A stretch of 64,000 nt of DNA from Aquirufa lenticrescens (GTDB lineage: Bacteria; Bacteroidota; Bacteroidia; Cytophagales; Spirosomataceae): NCBI RefSeq assembly GCF_019916085.1, contig NZ_CP049834.1:1812501-1876500 (forward strand), given 5' to 3'. Numbering within the stretch: the stretch's first letter is position 1; each line of letters opens with the position of its first letter. Position numbers and translations under genes: made by a program. This document shows positions 27,179-36,196 of the stretch, one piece after another. Under the pieces are notes generated by a model that saw nothing but the letters and a program-made list of their open reading frames with translations, made no database searches and was not told where the DNA came from.

Positions 27179-29093
27179 ATTTTAAGACATAAAATTGGTA
27201 CGGTGCGAAAGCTAAATGATCATGATCCATCCCGATCTGAACCGTTTTGCCTGTCCACAGGTCTTTCAGAACTGTCGCCCTTTCTCCATAGGCACCTAAC
27301 ATATAATAGGTTACCTCTTGTGGCTGCGCACTAAAGTTGAATAAGAAATAGACTTTCTCTCCATTGAGGTAGCGCTCAAAACCGATGATCGAATTATTGT
27401 GCACCTCTAACCAGTGAATATTTTTCAAATCAGCTACCACTTTAAGTGATTTACGCAGCTTGATCAATTTTTGTAGATTCGAGAATACCTTATTTTCGAT
27501 GGAATCCGCTTTATCTACCGCCGCATTCTTCTTCCAATCAATGATCGGGCGGTGCATCCAACGGTTATCATATGATTTGCCTGGATCTTGTAAATAGGTA
27601 TAATCATTCGTATAAGCGGCTTCATCTCCATAAAATAACATCGGCACGCCGCCCACAAATAGACTTTGAGCTTGCATTATCGTGATTTTATCGATAGAAG
27701 TCTGGATTGAAGCAGGATTTTTAGAGACGATTGCTTTCTCTAAACCACATAAGGAGGCTAACGAACCTGAAAGACGCGCATCCTGTGTTTTCGGGTTTAC
27801 TGCAAATAAGGCTCCAATGGCTGGGGATTCGATGCCACCGCTATAATAGTTTTTAATGTAGGAACGGTGATCGTAGGGATTAAAACCAGCGTGTTGGATC
27901 ATCCAATCATCATAACCTAATCCGATATCATCGTGGCAGCGGGTGTAGGTTAACCAAGTGGCCCCTTTCGGTTTACGCAGTAATTCATTCTGTGCAGTGC
28001 GCATCACTCGGATATCGCCGGTAGCTAGCGCATCCCATTGGACGGCCATTTGAGTGGCATTGTATGCGAAATCACATTCGTGTGTCGCGAAACGTCCCGT
28101 GCCAAAATATTCCATAATCTGAGCTGGAGCCACAATCGCCTCACCTAAAATAGCCATTCCTGGTGTAGCGACTTCCACACACATTTTGATTAATTGCAAT
28201 AATTGATGAGCCTCCGGCAGGTTTTGGCACGAAGTTCCCATTTGTTTCCAAATGAAAGCCGGCGCATCGATGCGGACAACATCTACTCCAAGGTTCGCGT
28301 AGTACAAAACATTAGCAAGCATTTCCACGAAGACTTTGGGATTCGTATAATTCAAATCCCATTGGTAATGGTGGAAAACCGTCATCACCCATTTGTCCAT
28401 TTTTTCGTCGTATGTAAAACTTCCGGGAGAGCTTTCTGGGAAAATTTCCGGCATGGTTTCCTCCATGGCATCTGGGATGCGACGGTCGTTGTACATGTAG
28501 AAATAGTCTTGGTATTCTTTGATGCCAGCTTTGGCTAGTTTAGCCCACTCATGGTGATGCGACGTGTGGTTTAACACGATGTCGATCATCAAGTACATGT
28601 CTTTTTGTTGCAGGGCCTTTTGGAACTCGCGCAAATCTTCAATCGTCCCTAATTTCTCCTCCACCACACGGAAATCCTCCACCGCATAACCGCCATCACT
28701 CTCGCCCTCGGGGCTTTTGAACAAGGGCATTAAGTGAAGAAAATTCACGCCTAATTTCTCTAAATAGGGAAGCTTAGCGGGTAAATCGGTGATCTTTCCG
28801 GCGAAGCGATCCACATATAAACTCATTCCCACTAGATCTTGGCTCAAAAACCAATTCTCCTCTTTCTTCGCTTTCGCCTCATCCCGCTTTTTCAGTTCCG
28901 GACTGCGATCCGTATAGGCTTGAAAAATAGTTTGGATCAAATCCGAGAATAATGGACTGTCTCCATAAATCGCTCTAAAGTGGTTATGGATATCATCTAG
29001 ATTAGCCGTCAAACGTTCTTGAAAGCCAGCGTCCTTAATTTTATGTGATTTCACAAGCGCATTCGCCTGTTTTTGAAGAGCGGAATTGTACAC
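27177..29093 (-). CDS. Cytoplasmic GH13_4 amylosucrase-type enzyme (or sucrose hydrolase)
   Basis: 638 residues with no signal peptide; the start codon is GTG, 6 bp after the fructokinase stop. It matches Neisseria amylosucrase (636 residues) along its length: LHLMPLFKSPEGESDGGYAV, QWDLNYTNP, AFIWKQMGTSCQNLPEAH. The catalytic residues are Asp276 (nucleophile, RIDAP), Glu318 (acid/base, LGEAIV) and the Asp pair 388-389 in RCHDDIG. Amylosucrase splits sucrose, polymerises the glucose into alpha-1,4-glucan and releases fructose. The sucrose hydrolases of the same subfamily only hydrolyse, and I cannot separate the two by eye. The two genes upstream supply sucrose import and fructokinase. Confidence 0.9.
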   Translation of the reverse strand: MYNSALQKQANALVKSHKIKDAGFQERLTANLDDIHNHFRAIYGDSPLFSDLIQTIFQAYTDRSPELKKRDEAKAKKEENWFLSQDLVGMSLYVDRFAGKITDLPAKLPYLEKLGVNFLHLMPLFKSPEGESDGGYAVEDFRVVEEKLGTIEDLREFQKALQQKDMYLMIDIVLNHTSHHHEWAKLAKAGIKEYQDYFYMYNDRRIPDAMEETMPEIFPESSPGSFTYDEKMDKWVMTVFHHYQWDLNYTNPKVFVEMLANVLYYANLGVDVVRIDAPAFIWKQMGTSCQNLPEAHQLLQLIKMCVEVATPGMAILGEAIVAPAQIMEYFGTGRFATHECDFAYNATQMAVQWDALATGDIRVMRTAQNELLRKPKGATWLTYTRCHDDIGLGYDDWMIQHAGFNPYDHRSYIKNYYSGGIESPAIGALFAVNPKTQDARLSGSLASLCGLEKAIVSKNPASIQTSIDKITIMQAQSLFVGGVPMLFYGDEAAYTNDYTYLQDPGKSYDNRWMHRPIIDWKKNAAVDKADSIENKVFSNLQKLIKLRKSLKVVADLKNIHWLEVHNNSIIGFERYLNGEKVYFLFNFSAQPQEVTYYMLGAYGERATVLKDLWTGKTVQIGMDHDHLAFAPYQFYVLK

Positions 29094-29099
29094 AGTCTA

Positions 29100-30041
29100 T
29101 TAATTAAAAATACTATTATTTAAGTTCTTGAAGGCTTCCATGGCCCCTAGGTATTCACAGGTTCTCGCACCGGCCTTATTCGCGTTTTCTACAATCTTTT
29201 TCCATGCAGCAAAATCAAGGTCTTGGATGTTTAATCCATCTAATTGATAAAGCACCGCACCTACAAAGGCGTCTCCAGCACCGGTTGTATCAACTGGCTT
29301 CACCGGAATACTAGGTATGATGTAGGTTTTACCTGCAAATCCCAATAAAGTCCCCTCTTTCCCTAAGGTAATCGCGAATACACCTGGACAGATATCTAAT
29401 AAGGCTTCAGTCGCCTCTTCTAAGGATTCCGTTTCCGTGATTAACATCGCTTCTTCATCCGAAAGTTTGGTGAAATCAGCTTCTTTCAAGAAAATCATAC
29501 TTTGCTTAATGAAGGACGGTATTTTATCGCCAAACAATAAATGGCGGTAATTCGGGTCAAAACTGATGATTTTGCCGTCTTTTTTCGACCGGTCTTTCAA
29601 GGAATAATAGGCCGCATTTAAAGGTCCTGATAAGAAAGCAGTTGCCGAGCCGAAGTGAACGATGTTAACTCCAGTTAAATCAATTGCTTCTACTTCTGCT
29701 TCCGTTAGTTCTGCATCTGCGCCACGGTTAAAAACGAAATCACGTTCTCCATCTAACATCAAGGAGACGAAGGCAAAAGTCGTGAACGTTTTCGAGTCCA
29801 AGTGAACGTGTGTTGTGTTCACGTTGAAATCTTGCATCACGGAGATCATTTGGCGTCCAAAAGGATCATTGCCCACTTTCGCACTCAAGCTCACCTCGCC
29901 GCCCAAGGCGCCGATGGCTGCTGCTACGTTTGTGGGAGCTCCTCCAGGTTTCTTTAAGAAATTTTGACCGTCTGACAGGCTAGAACCTTTGTCAGTACAA
30001 ATCATATCAATCAAGGCTTCGCCTATACAAATGACACTCAT
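29100..30041 (-). CDS. PfkB family carbohydrate kinase, fructokinase
   Basis: 313 residues, cytoplasmic. The N-terminal signature GEALIDMI and KPGGAPTNVAAAIGALGG and the C-terminal ATP-site signature DTTGAGDAFVGA are those of PfkB sugar kinases, and the overall sequence is of the bacterial fructokinase type. The reaction is fructose + ATP to fructose 6-phosphate. It overlaps the MFS transporter gene by 4 bp and is followed after 6 bp by the amylosucrase-type gene. This matches a sucrose operon in which the kinase captures the fructose released from sucrose. Other PfkB substrates cannot be excluded from sequence alone. Confidence 0.9.
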   Translation of the reverse strand: MSVICIGEALIDMICTDKGSSLSDGQNFLKKPGGAPTNVAAAIGALGGEVSLSAKVGNDPFGRQMISVMQDFNVNTTHVHLDSKTFTTFAFVSLMLDGERDFVFNRGADAELTEAEVEAIDLTGVNIVHFGSATAFLSGPLNAAYYSLKDRSKKDGKIISFDPNYRHLLFGDKIPSFIKQSMIFLKEADFTKLSDEEAMLITETESLEEATEALLDICPGVFAITLGKEGTLLGFAGKTYIIPSIPVKPVDTTGAGDAFVGAVLYQLDGLNIQDLDFAAWKKIVENANKAGARTCEYLGAMEAFKNLNNSIFN

Positions 30042-31348
30042 GCGGATTGTTTAGATGGGGATGGTTTAATAAAGGCAGTCGCTAGGGCTGCAATGGCTAA
30101 TAATGCTCCTGCAAAGGTAATCGCATTTCTGGGATCGTTGTCTAAATAATGCTTTAAAATAAAGCCAAATGATAGATTTTGTAGAATCATCGGGATTACA
30201 ATCATCATATTGATGATGCCCATATAGACACCGTAACGTTCCTTAGGAATATCGCTAACCACCAGTAGATAAGGGATTCCCATCATACTTGCCCAACCAA
30301 TTCCAAAGCCGGAAATCGCGAAGAATAAAAGGTTTTTATTCTCGATGTGAGGGAAAGCGAGGAAACCCGCAGCGGCTAAAATGAGGCAGATCATATGCAC
30401 GGATTTGGCACCATATTTTTTTGCAAAACCAGCTAAAGCTAAAGCCGATAAGAAAGTAACGATATTATACCAACCATTCACTAAGCCGGTCCAGGAAACA
30501 GCTTCTTCGTACAATTCCGGATTGTCCTTCGGTGTCGCATTCCAAACAGAAAGCGCGATACTTTTAGAGGAATTTTGCCAATAACAAAACAAGGCGTACC
30601 ACTGGAATAAGTACACTAACGCTAATTGCCACATCACTTTAGGCATTTCACCTATCGCGTGGAAGATTTCGAATATGGATTCTAATATGTTCGTTTTGCG
30701 CGATCGAATTTCTGCTAATTCCTCCGCTGTCGGTTCAATTTCCGTCGTTGTGTGCATACTCCACCAGATGGATCCGATCGAACAAACTGCCCCCAAGAAG
30801 AAAGAAGCATATACCCAGGTTGGTAAAGATCCGGTCTTGCCTATGAAGATCATGGGGAAGATGAAGAGGGATAGGTTGGCTAAGGTTTGGCCAAAACCAG
30901 TAAAAAAACTCTGCATCTGAAAGCCTGTCGGCTGTTGATCGTCATTTAATTTATCAGCGACAAAAGCACGGTAAGGCTCCATCGCCGTATTATTTCCCGC
31001 ATCCAAGATCCACAATAAACTGGCAGCCATCCACAAAGAGGACGAGAATGGATAGAGTAAAAGGCAAATGCTGCATAGAAGTGCACCTATAAAGAAATAG
31101 GGCTTGCGACGTCCCCACTTTGGATGCCAGGTGCTATCACTCATCGCACCGATGAAAGGTTGTATCAATAAACCCGTTACTGGGCCAGCCAGGTTTAATA
31201 AGGGTATTTCGTCAGGACTCGCACCTAGGAAATCGTAGATAGGATTCACTGCACTTTGCTGCAATCCGAAACTATATTGAATACCAAAAAAGCCAACGTT
31301 CATGTTGACGATCTGGCTAAAACTTAAAGAGGGTTTCCGTAAGGACAT
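30038..31348 (-). CDS. MFS sugar transporter, SLC45/sucrose-symporter-like
   Basis: 436 residues from ATG at 31348 ([14 protein letters not shown]); the frame is open 18 codons further upstream but that stretch is not membrane-like. About 12 membrane segments. The first cytoplasmic loop carries the [11 protein letters not shown] motif, and helix 4 has [17 protein letters not shown]. Both are characteristic of the SLC45/plant-SUT branch of disaccharide:H+ symporters. Its 3' end overlaps the fructokinase start by 4 bp. The likely role is import of sucrose (perhaps maltose) over the inner membrane. No clear TAnnTTTG box is visible in the 74-bp gap before it. Confidence 0.87.
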   Translation of the reverse strand: MSLRKPSLSFSQIVNMNVGFFGIQYSFGLQQSAVNPIYDFLGASPDEIPLLNLAGPVTGLLIQPFIGAMSDSTWHPKWGRRKPYFFIGALLCSICLLLYPFSSSLWMAASLLWILDAGNNTAMEPYRAFVADKLNDDQQPTGFQMQSFFTGFGQTLANLSLFIFPMIFIGKTGSLPTWVYASFFLGAVCSIGSIWWSMHTTTEIEPTAEELAEIRSRKTNILESIFEIFHAIGEMPKVMWQLALVYLFQWYALFCYWQNSSKSIALSVWNATPKDNPELYEEAVSWTGLVNGWYNIVTFLSALALAGFAKKYGAKSVHMICLILAAAGFLAFPHIENKNLLFFAISGFGIGWASMMGIPYLLVVSDIPKERYGVYMGIINMMIVIPMILQNLSFGFILKHYLDNDPRNAITFAGALLAIAALATAFIKPSPSKQSA

Positions 31349-31422
31349 GTCTGATAGGTTTATTAGTAGATTAAATTTAATTATTCTACTCAAGACCTGC
31401 AAACTGTCCTACACTGTTGACC

Positions 31423-32139
31423 TTAATATTCTTGATTTAGGGGGTGAATCATCAATTCATCGATCACCACGTGCGCCGGTTGATTCATCACATAATAGAT
31501 GCTATTCGCCATATCTTCTGGGCTCAACCAGCCATCATGCGATGGATCCCCGGCAGGATCCGCATGAAAATGAGAATCTACTAATCCAGAATAGATCGTG
31601 CTTACTTTGATGCCGTCTCGTCTCACCTCTTTTCTAAGGGCTTCTGTGAACGCGTGCTGTGCATATTTAGAAGCACAATAAAGCGATCCACCATCGAAAA
31701 CGCGTTTTGCTACATCAGAGGCAATCGTGATGAGGTGGCCTTTTTTAGCGGATTTTAGGTGTGGTAGGGCTTTTTGGCAAAATAAAAAAGTCCCTTTTAC
31801 ATTCGTATCAAACACCTGATCCCACTGTGTCGCAGAATAGGATTCGGTAGGGCCAAAAGCCCCAATCCCCGCATTATTAATCACAAAATCAATATGTCCA
31901 AAGGTGTGTACCGTTTTTTCCACCGCATCCGAGACAAAAGCCTCATCGGATACATCTCCATCGAAATAAAGTGGACGATGTCCTATCTCGGTAATTTCTG
32001 CCGCCAGGTCTTTCAATTCCCCTTTATTGCGTGCCACCAAACTTAATTGGAAGTTGTTTTTTGCTAGTAATAGGGCAAGGGCTCTGCCTATTCCTCGAGA
32101 GGCTCCGGTAATGATGGCAGTGGGAAGTGAATTTGACAT
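31423..32139 (-). CDS. SDR family NAD(P)-dependent oxidoreductase
   Basis: 238 residues. Classical short-chain dehydrogenase: cofactor motif TGASRGIGRALA at the N-terminus, NNAG (VINNAGIGAFG), and the active-site Tyr-Lys pair in YCASKYA. It resembles the sepiapterin-reductase/3-oxoacyl-reductase-like group of generic SDRs; the substrate is unknown. It lies 74 bp upstream of the sucrose transporter on the same strand and is divergent from the lipid-kinase gene, with a 40-bp gap between the two starts. Confidence 0.9.
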   Translation of the reverse strand: MSNSLPTAIITGASRGIGRALALLLAKNNFQLSLVARNKGELKDLAAEITEIGHRPLYFDGDVSDEAFVSDAVEKTVHTFGHIDFVINNAGIGAFGPTESYSATQWDQVFDTNVKGTFLFCQKALPHLKSAKKGHLITIASDVAKRVFDGGSLYCASKYAQHAFTEALRKEVRRDGIKVSTIYSGLVDSHFHADPAGDPSHDGWLSPEDMANSIYYVMNQPAHVVIDELMIHPLNQEY

Positions 32140-32179
32140 ATTGATTTATTTTATGTTAAATTTAAACAATTCTATGATT

Positions 32180-33019
32180 ATGAGTCAAAAAATAGCGTTT
32201 CTTATCAATCCCCTAAAAAAAACTGTTGCCATTGCAAACTATTTTTCTTGGGTAATCGAGACCGTAAAGGTAGAGAAATCGGATTGGGAAATTCAGCTTT
32301 TTGCCAAAGAATGGCCTTCTGAGCTAAGTGATTTTGATCAAGTTTGGGTGATGGGTGGCGATGGAACGTTTAATTATTTTGTGAATAAATACCGTTCTAT
32401 TACGATACCAATCGCCTTATTCAAAGGAGGTACAGGAAATGATTTTTATTGGAAATTATATGGAGATCGTTCGAAGCGTGCACATTTGGATGTGGTGTTA
32501 GCTGGTCACGTAGAAACATTTGATGCTGGGGACTGCAATGGGCAACTATTTTTGAATGGCGTGGGTATTGGAATCGAGGGAGAAGTACTGAAATCGATGG
32601 ATTCCATTCGCTACTTTAAAGGTGGCCTGGGTTATTATTTAGCCGCTATTCCTAATTTATTAAAGTTCAAGACTTATCAAATTCTAGGCGGCCGCGAGGT
32701 ATTCCTCTGTATGGTTTTCAATTCTTCTAGGGCAGGTGGAGGTTTTTATTTCTTCCCCAAAGCTTCCGTTCAAGATGGCCTACTTGATGTTTTATACTGT
32801 GACCCAATACCCGTTTGGAAGCGGCTGTATTATATGCCCATTATTCAGTCAGGAAAGCACGTTAACCTTCCAATTGTAGAATTCTCCCAAACAAAGAAGA
32901 TCAGCATTAAAACAAGTCGAGTCCTCAGTGCCCAAGTGGATGGAGAAGTTCAAACCTCAGACCAATTTGATTTCCAAGTTCTTCCTGCTAAATTTAAGTT
33001 CATTGTACCTCAATTATGA
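32180..33019 (+). CDS. Diacylglycerol kinase-like lipid/sphingosine kinase family protein
   Basis: 279 residues from ATG 32180 (MSQKIAFLINPLKK); ATG 32174 (adding Met-Ile) is equally possible, and the longer frame overlapping the divergent SDR gene is not used. The DAGK catalytic domain shows INPLKK, the nucleotide loop VMGGDGTFN and the GGTGNDF motif. The C-terminal part is the usual beta-rich domain ending with DGE, the family's second conserved acidic site. It phosphorylates a lipid head group with ATP at the inner membrane; the lipid is not known. Its stop overlaps the next start (ATGA), so the two genes are translationally coupled. Confidence 0.88.
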   Translation: MSQKIAFLINPLKKTVAIANYFSWVIETVKVEKSDWEIQLFAKEWPSELSDFDQVWVMGGDGTFNYFVNKYRSITIPIALFKGGTGNDFYWKLYGDRSKRAHLDVVLAGHVETFDAGDCNGQLFLNGVGIGIEGEVLKSMDSIRYFKGGLGYYLAAIPNLLKFKTYQILGGREVFLCMVFNSSRAGGGFYFFPKASVQDGLLDVLYCDPIPVWKRLYYMPIIQSGKHVNLPIVEFSQTKKISIKTSRVLSAQVDGEVQTSDQFDFQVLPAKFKFIVPQL

Positions 33020-34434
33020 AAAAAATACTCATATTCGCTTTAGTTAGTCTACAAGCGTTCGCACAAGACGCAGACAAAAAGAAAGTCTTAGCTAGAATTC
33101 AACAACAAGAATCGCATTATAGTGCGATCGCACAGAAAATCTGGAACTTCGCCGAAGTCGGATATAAAGAAAAACAATCCTCTGCGCTCTTGCAGGAAAC
33201 CCTGAAACAAGCTGGTTTTACGATTGAAACAGGTGTAGCAGGAATTCCTACCGCCTTTGTCGCAACGTATGGACAAGGAAAACCGGTGATCGGCATTATG
33301 GCGGAATACGATGCTTTACCAGGTTTATCACAAGATTCCATTCCCACTAAACGCTCTTTAGGAGGTGCTTCTGGGCATGCCTGTGGCCACCATTTATTTG
33401 GGACAGGTTCCTCTGCGGCAGCTATTGCCGTAAAAGAATGGTTAAAGGAAACCGGCGGAAAAGGAACGATTAAATTATACGGATGTCCGGCGGAAGAAGG
33501 TGGATCTGGAAAAGTATACATGGTTCGGGAGGGTTTATTTAATGACGCCGATGTCATGTTGCACTGGCACCCGAGCGATGCGAATTCGGTTTCGACGGGT
33601 TCTTCTTTGGCAAACAAAACAGGAAAATTCCGCTTTTACGGTCTTTCGTCGCATGCGGCGGCTTCACCAGAAAGAGGGCGTTCTGCCTTAGATGCGGTGG
33701 AGGCAATGGACTTTATGGCCAATATGATGCGCGAACACGTGCCCTCTTCTACGCGTATTCACTACGTAATTACAAATGGGGGTAAAGCCCCTAATATCGT
33801 CCCAGATTATGCAGAGGTGTATTATTATGTGCGTTCTCCACAGCGCGATATTGTGATGGACGTTTGGAATCGCTTGGAAAAAGCGGCAGAAGGTGCGGCT
33901 TTAGGAACTGGAACCCGTTATGAATTAGAGGTAATCGGTGGGGTATATGAGATTTTGCCAAACGAAAAGTTAGCAGCCCTTATGAATGCAAACTTGCAAA
34001 CGGTGGGAGGATATACCTTGAATCCAACCGAGTTGGCTTTCGCCAAACAAATTCAGCAAACTCCAGGGATGTTGCAGACGGATTTAGCGTCCACTTCTTC
34101 GGTCGTTCCGGGTCGTCCAGATCCAAGCGGGGGAGGCTCTACGGATGTGGGAGATGTGAGCTGGGTAGTTCCTACGATTGGTTTAGGAACTGCGACATGG
34201 GTTCCGGGAACCACGGCACACAGCTGGCAAGCGGTGGCTGCCGGAGGTACAAGCATCGGTAAAAAAGGAATGATGGTGGCTGCGAAGACTATCGCTGGTA
34301 CGGCCATGGATTTATTTAAAAACCCAGCCTTAATTGAAGCCGCTAAAGCAGAATGGTCAAAACGTAAAGGTGCTGAATTCAAATACAAGGCTCTTTTAGG
34401 TGATCGCAAGCCGGCTTTAAATTACCGTGATTAA
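33016..34434 (+). CDS. Secreted M20D amidohydrolase (AbgB-like)
   Basis: 472 residues with a short Sec signal ending AFAQ. Typical M20 metallopeptidase/amidohydrolase residues are visible: the metal-site motifs IMAEYDALPG, SGHACGHH and CPAEEGGSGK, then GLSSHAAASPERGRSALDA of the dimerisation domain, and a final PGTTAHSW His. Length and motifs resemble AbgB (p-aminobenzoyl-glutamate hydrolase subunit B). It probably removes an acyl or aroyl group from an amino acid in the periplasm. The gene overlaps the lipid-kinase gene by 4 bp. No AbgA partner is present. Confidence 0.9.
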   Translation: MKKILIFALVSLQAFAQDADKKKVLARIQQQESHYSAIAQKIWNFAEVGYKEKQSSALLQETLKQAGFTIETGVAGIPTAFVATYGQGKPVIGIMAEYDALPGLSQDSIPTKRSLGGASGHACGHHLFGTGSSAAAIAVKEWLKETGGKGTIKLYGCPAEEGGSGKVYMVREGLFNDADVMLHWHPSDANSVSTGSSLANKTGKFRFYGLSSHAAASPERGRSALDAVEAMDFMANMMREHVPSSTRIHYVITNGGKAPNIVPDYAEVYYYVRSPQRDIVMDVWNRLEKAAEGAALGTGTRYELEVIGGVYEILPNEKLAALMNANLQTVGGYTLNPTELAFAKQIQQTPGMLQTDLASTSSVVPGRPDPSGGGSTDVGDVSWVVPTIGLGTATWVPGTTAHSWQAVAAGGTSIGKKGMMVAAKTIAGTAMDLFKNPALIEAAKAEWSKRKGAEFKYKALLGDRKPALNYRD

Positions 34435-34436
34435 AA

Positions 34437-34460
34437 TAAAATAGGCTTCGGCCTTTTTTA
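34437..34460 (+). terminator. Probable terminator with a UUCG tetraloop
   Basis: AGGC-TTCG-GCCT followed by six T, with flanking A and T runs extending the stem across one mismatch. It directly follows the M20 gene. Confidence 0.6.
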
Positions 34461-34503
34461 TTTACTTCATTCATCGTAATATTGCAATGTAATAATTAAG
34501 CAA

Positions 34504-34839
34504 ATGGGAATTACCAAAACAGACCTCTTTACAGAAGAACAAAATGCGATTGCGCAGATGGCCAAAGTACTCGGACATCCTGCACGCGTCGCCATTTTGC
34601 AGTATTTGGTGAAATCCAATACCTGCATCAACGGAGATTTAGTCCAAGAACTAGGTCTAGCCCAAGCCACCGTTTCTCAACATTTGAGAGAATTGAAAGA
34701 GGTGGGCTTTATTCAAGGAACGATTGAAGGAGTCTCCGTTTGTTATTGCATTAACCCAGAAAAGTGGGCAGAATTTAGCCAGCTTTTTGGGGAGTTTTTC
34801 GAACATTATTTTGTCGCACAAAAATCTAACTGTTGTTAA
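34504..34839 (+). CDS. arsR: ArsR family metalloregulator
   Basis: 111 residues. A winged-helix repressor: KVLGHPARVAILQYL and LGLAQATVSQHLRELKEVGFIQGTIEG are the ArsR DNA-binding and wing sequences. Cysteines occur in the NTCIN segment, in SVCYC after the wing and in the C-terminal KSNCC, and could bind As(III). It heads a three-gene operon with the next gene one base after its stop. The upstream region contains ATTGCAAT (34481-34488) inside an imperfect dyad near the start, a possible autoregulatory operator. As(III) binding by these cysteines is inference. Confidence 0.9.
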   Translation: MGITKTDLFTEEQNAIAQMAKVLGHPARVAILQYLVKSNTCINGDLVQELGLAQATVSQHLRELKEVGFIQGTIEGVSVCYCINPEKWAEFSQLFGEFFEHYFVAQKSNCC

Positions 34840-34840
34840 T

Positions 34841-35359
34841 ATGTCAACTTTTCCAAGAATGCACGTCTCCCTGTATGTCAGCAATTTAGCGGCATCGGTG
34901 AATTTTTACTCAACTTTTTTCGGTCAGCCAGCTACGAAAGTGAAACCAGGCTATGCGAAATATGTGTTAGATAGTCCCTCCTTGATTATCTCGTTTATCG
35001 AAAATCCAGAACGCGTTCAGGCAAACTTTGGCCACCTAGGTTTCCAAGTAGAAACTTCGGAAGAGATGAATGCCCGTTTAGAAGTGGCAAGAAAACAAGG
35101 GATTGTTTCCAAAGAGGAAATAGGGACATCCTGCTGCTTCGCCGTTCAAGACAAATTCTGGGCAACGGATCCCGACGGTGTTCAATGGGAAGTGTATTAT
35201 TTCCACGAAGATGCAGAATTCAATGACCCGCACTACGCTGCGCAGGATGCATCTGCTTGTTGCATGCCGCCGTTAGCAGTGGCTGAAGAAAAACCAAAAT
35301 TAAAAATCGCCGAAGTGCAAGCCGCAAACGCTTGTGCCCCAGGCTCAGGATGTTGCTAA
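34841..35359 (+). CDS. ArsI/CadI family glyoxalase-fold metalloenzyme
   Basis: 172 residues from ATG 34841; the frame is open further upstream within arsR but MSTFPRMHVSLYVSNL is the family's standard N-terminus. A VOC-fold domain (1-130) carries the vicinal cysteines in TSCCFAVQDKFWATDPDGVQWEVYY, which match ArsI C-As lyases and the CadI group. His8 and the Glu in WEVY are the usual metal ligands. The C-terminal tail is rich in cysteine pairs (SACCM, SGCC). ArsI-type enzymes split the carbon-arsenic bond of trivalent methylarsenicals or aromatic arsenicals. It lies between arsR and arsC. Confidence 0.88.
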   Translation: MSTFPRMHVSLYVSNLAASVNFYSTFFGQPATKVKPGYAKYVLDSPSLIISFIENPERVQANFGHLGFQVETSEEMNARLEVARKQGIVSKEEIGTSCCFAVQDKFWATDPDGVQWEVYYFHEDAEFNDPHYAAQDASACCMPPLAVAEEKPKLKIAEVQAANACAPGSGCC

Positions 35360-35360
35360 G

Positions 35361-35966
35361 ATGAAGGATACGTTAAACCAAAATTTGGACCAAATTCTCT
35401 CCCTCGACATCCCAGCCGAGCGCCGAGAAATTCTACAAGTCTTAATCGATTACATCAAAGACAAACGCAAAAAAGAGCAGCCGATTCGCCTGAATTTCAT
35501 CTGTACGCACAATTCGCGCCGCTCTCAATTCTCACAAGTATGGGCCCAAACCGCCGCTGACTTTTTCCAAATCCCTGCCCAATGTTATTCCGGTGGGGTA
35601 GAGGTAACGGCTTGTAATGAACGCACCGTGGCTTCGCTAGAGCGAATGGGTTTCATTGTCTCTAAACACGGGCATTCTAATCCCATCTATTTCGCCTTGC
35701 ACACGCAGGATTCGCGTCCCATCATTCTTTTTTCGAAACTGTATGATGACGTCATTAATCCGCACGGCAATTTTGCGACGGTCATGACCTGTTCACACGC
35801 AGACGAAAATTGCCCTTTCATTCCTGGCGCTGAAGCACGCATTCCGGTCCGTTATGAGGATCCCAAAACCTTTGATGACACCGCTGAGGAGGCTGCGCAA
35901 TACGATGCAAGATCGAGGCAGATAGCGGGAGAGATGTTTTATGTGTTTTCGAGAGTATCAATCTAG
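35361..35966 (+). CDS. arsC: Thioredoxin-coupled arsenate reductase (LMW-phosphatase fold)
   Basis: 201 residues from ATG 35361, one base after the preceding stop. The phosphatase-like loop is Cys48-THNSR-Arg54 (CX5R). The redox relay cysteines Cys144 and Cys151 in CSHADENCP keep the spacing of S. aureus ArsC Cys82 and Cys89, which supports arsenate reductase over a plain tyrosine phosphatase. It is longer than the 130-residue S. aureus protein, having an N-terminal helix of about 40 residues and an insertion. The reaction is arsenate to arsenite using thioredoxin. No arsenite efflux gene (arsB or acr3) follows; the next feature is a long hairpin. Confidence 0.88.
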   Translation: MKDTLNQNLDQILSLDIPAERREILQVLIDYIKDKRKKEQPIRLNFICTHNSRRSQFSQVWAQTAADFFQIPAQCYSGGVEVTACNERTVASLERMGFIVSKHGHSNPIYFALHTQDSRPIILFSKLYDDVINPHGNFATVMTCSHADENCPFIPGAEARIPVRYEDPKTFDDTAEEAAQYDARSRQIAGEMFYVFSRVSI

Positions 35967-35980
35967 ATTTCTTTTGCAGT

Positions 35981-36041
35981 TAATTTACAGGTATTTCTGA
36001 AAATGTCCTTCGAAATATTTTCGCGAAATACCTGTAAATTA
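35981..36041. repeat. Perfect 17-bp inverted repeat (long hairpin) after the ars operon
   Basis: TAATTTACAGGTATTTC at 35981-35997 is exactly complementary to 36025-36041. The 27-base loop contains GAAAAT and ATTTTC, which lengthen the hairpin. No T run follows, so it is not a standard terminator. The spacer from 36042 to 36091 shows nothing recognisable. Confidence 0.8.
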
Positions 36042-36091
36042 GCTCGCAAACAGTAAATCTTTCTTCATCTCTCTTAAGCTGAAGTACGTGG

Positions 36092-36196
36092 AGGCGGACA
36101 TCGGAAGTCGCTAGTCAATAGTCCGGAGGAAACATTAATCATTCACCATTTACCATTCACCATTTACCATTCTCTTTACTCTCTTCTCCATAATCT
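36092..36196. repeat. Period-7 array, 15 heptamers, left of the NTF2-like gene
   Basis: Fifteen heptamers keep one register: AGGCGGA and CATCGGA types, AGTCGCT/AGTCAAT types, then ATTCACC and ATTTACC alternating twice, then ATTCTCT, TTACTCT, CTTCTCC, ATAATCT. The last base is the first base of the minus-strand stop codon. The array is an imperfect inverted copy of the one at 36623-36755. Confidence 0.85.

Noticed and set aside
33117-33617. 166-codon open frame antisense to the M20 gene
   Set aside because: A shadow of the M20 reading frame; the M20 motifs on the plus strand are unambiguous.
35981-36041. Rho-independent terminator of the ars operon
   Set aside because: The stem is long but the loop is 27 bases and no T run follows on either strand.
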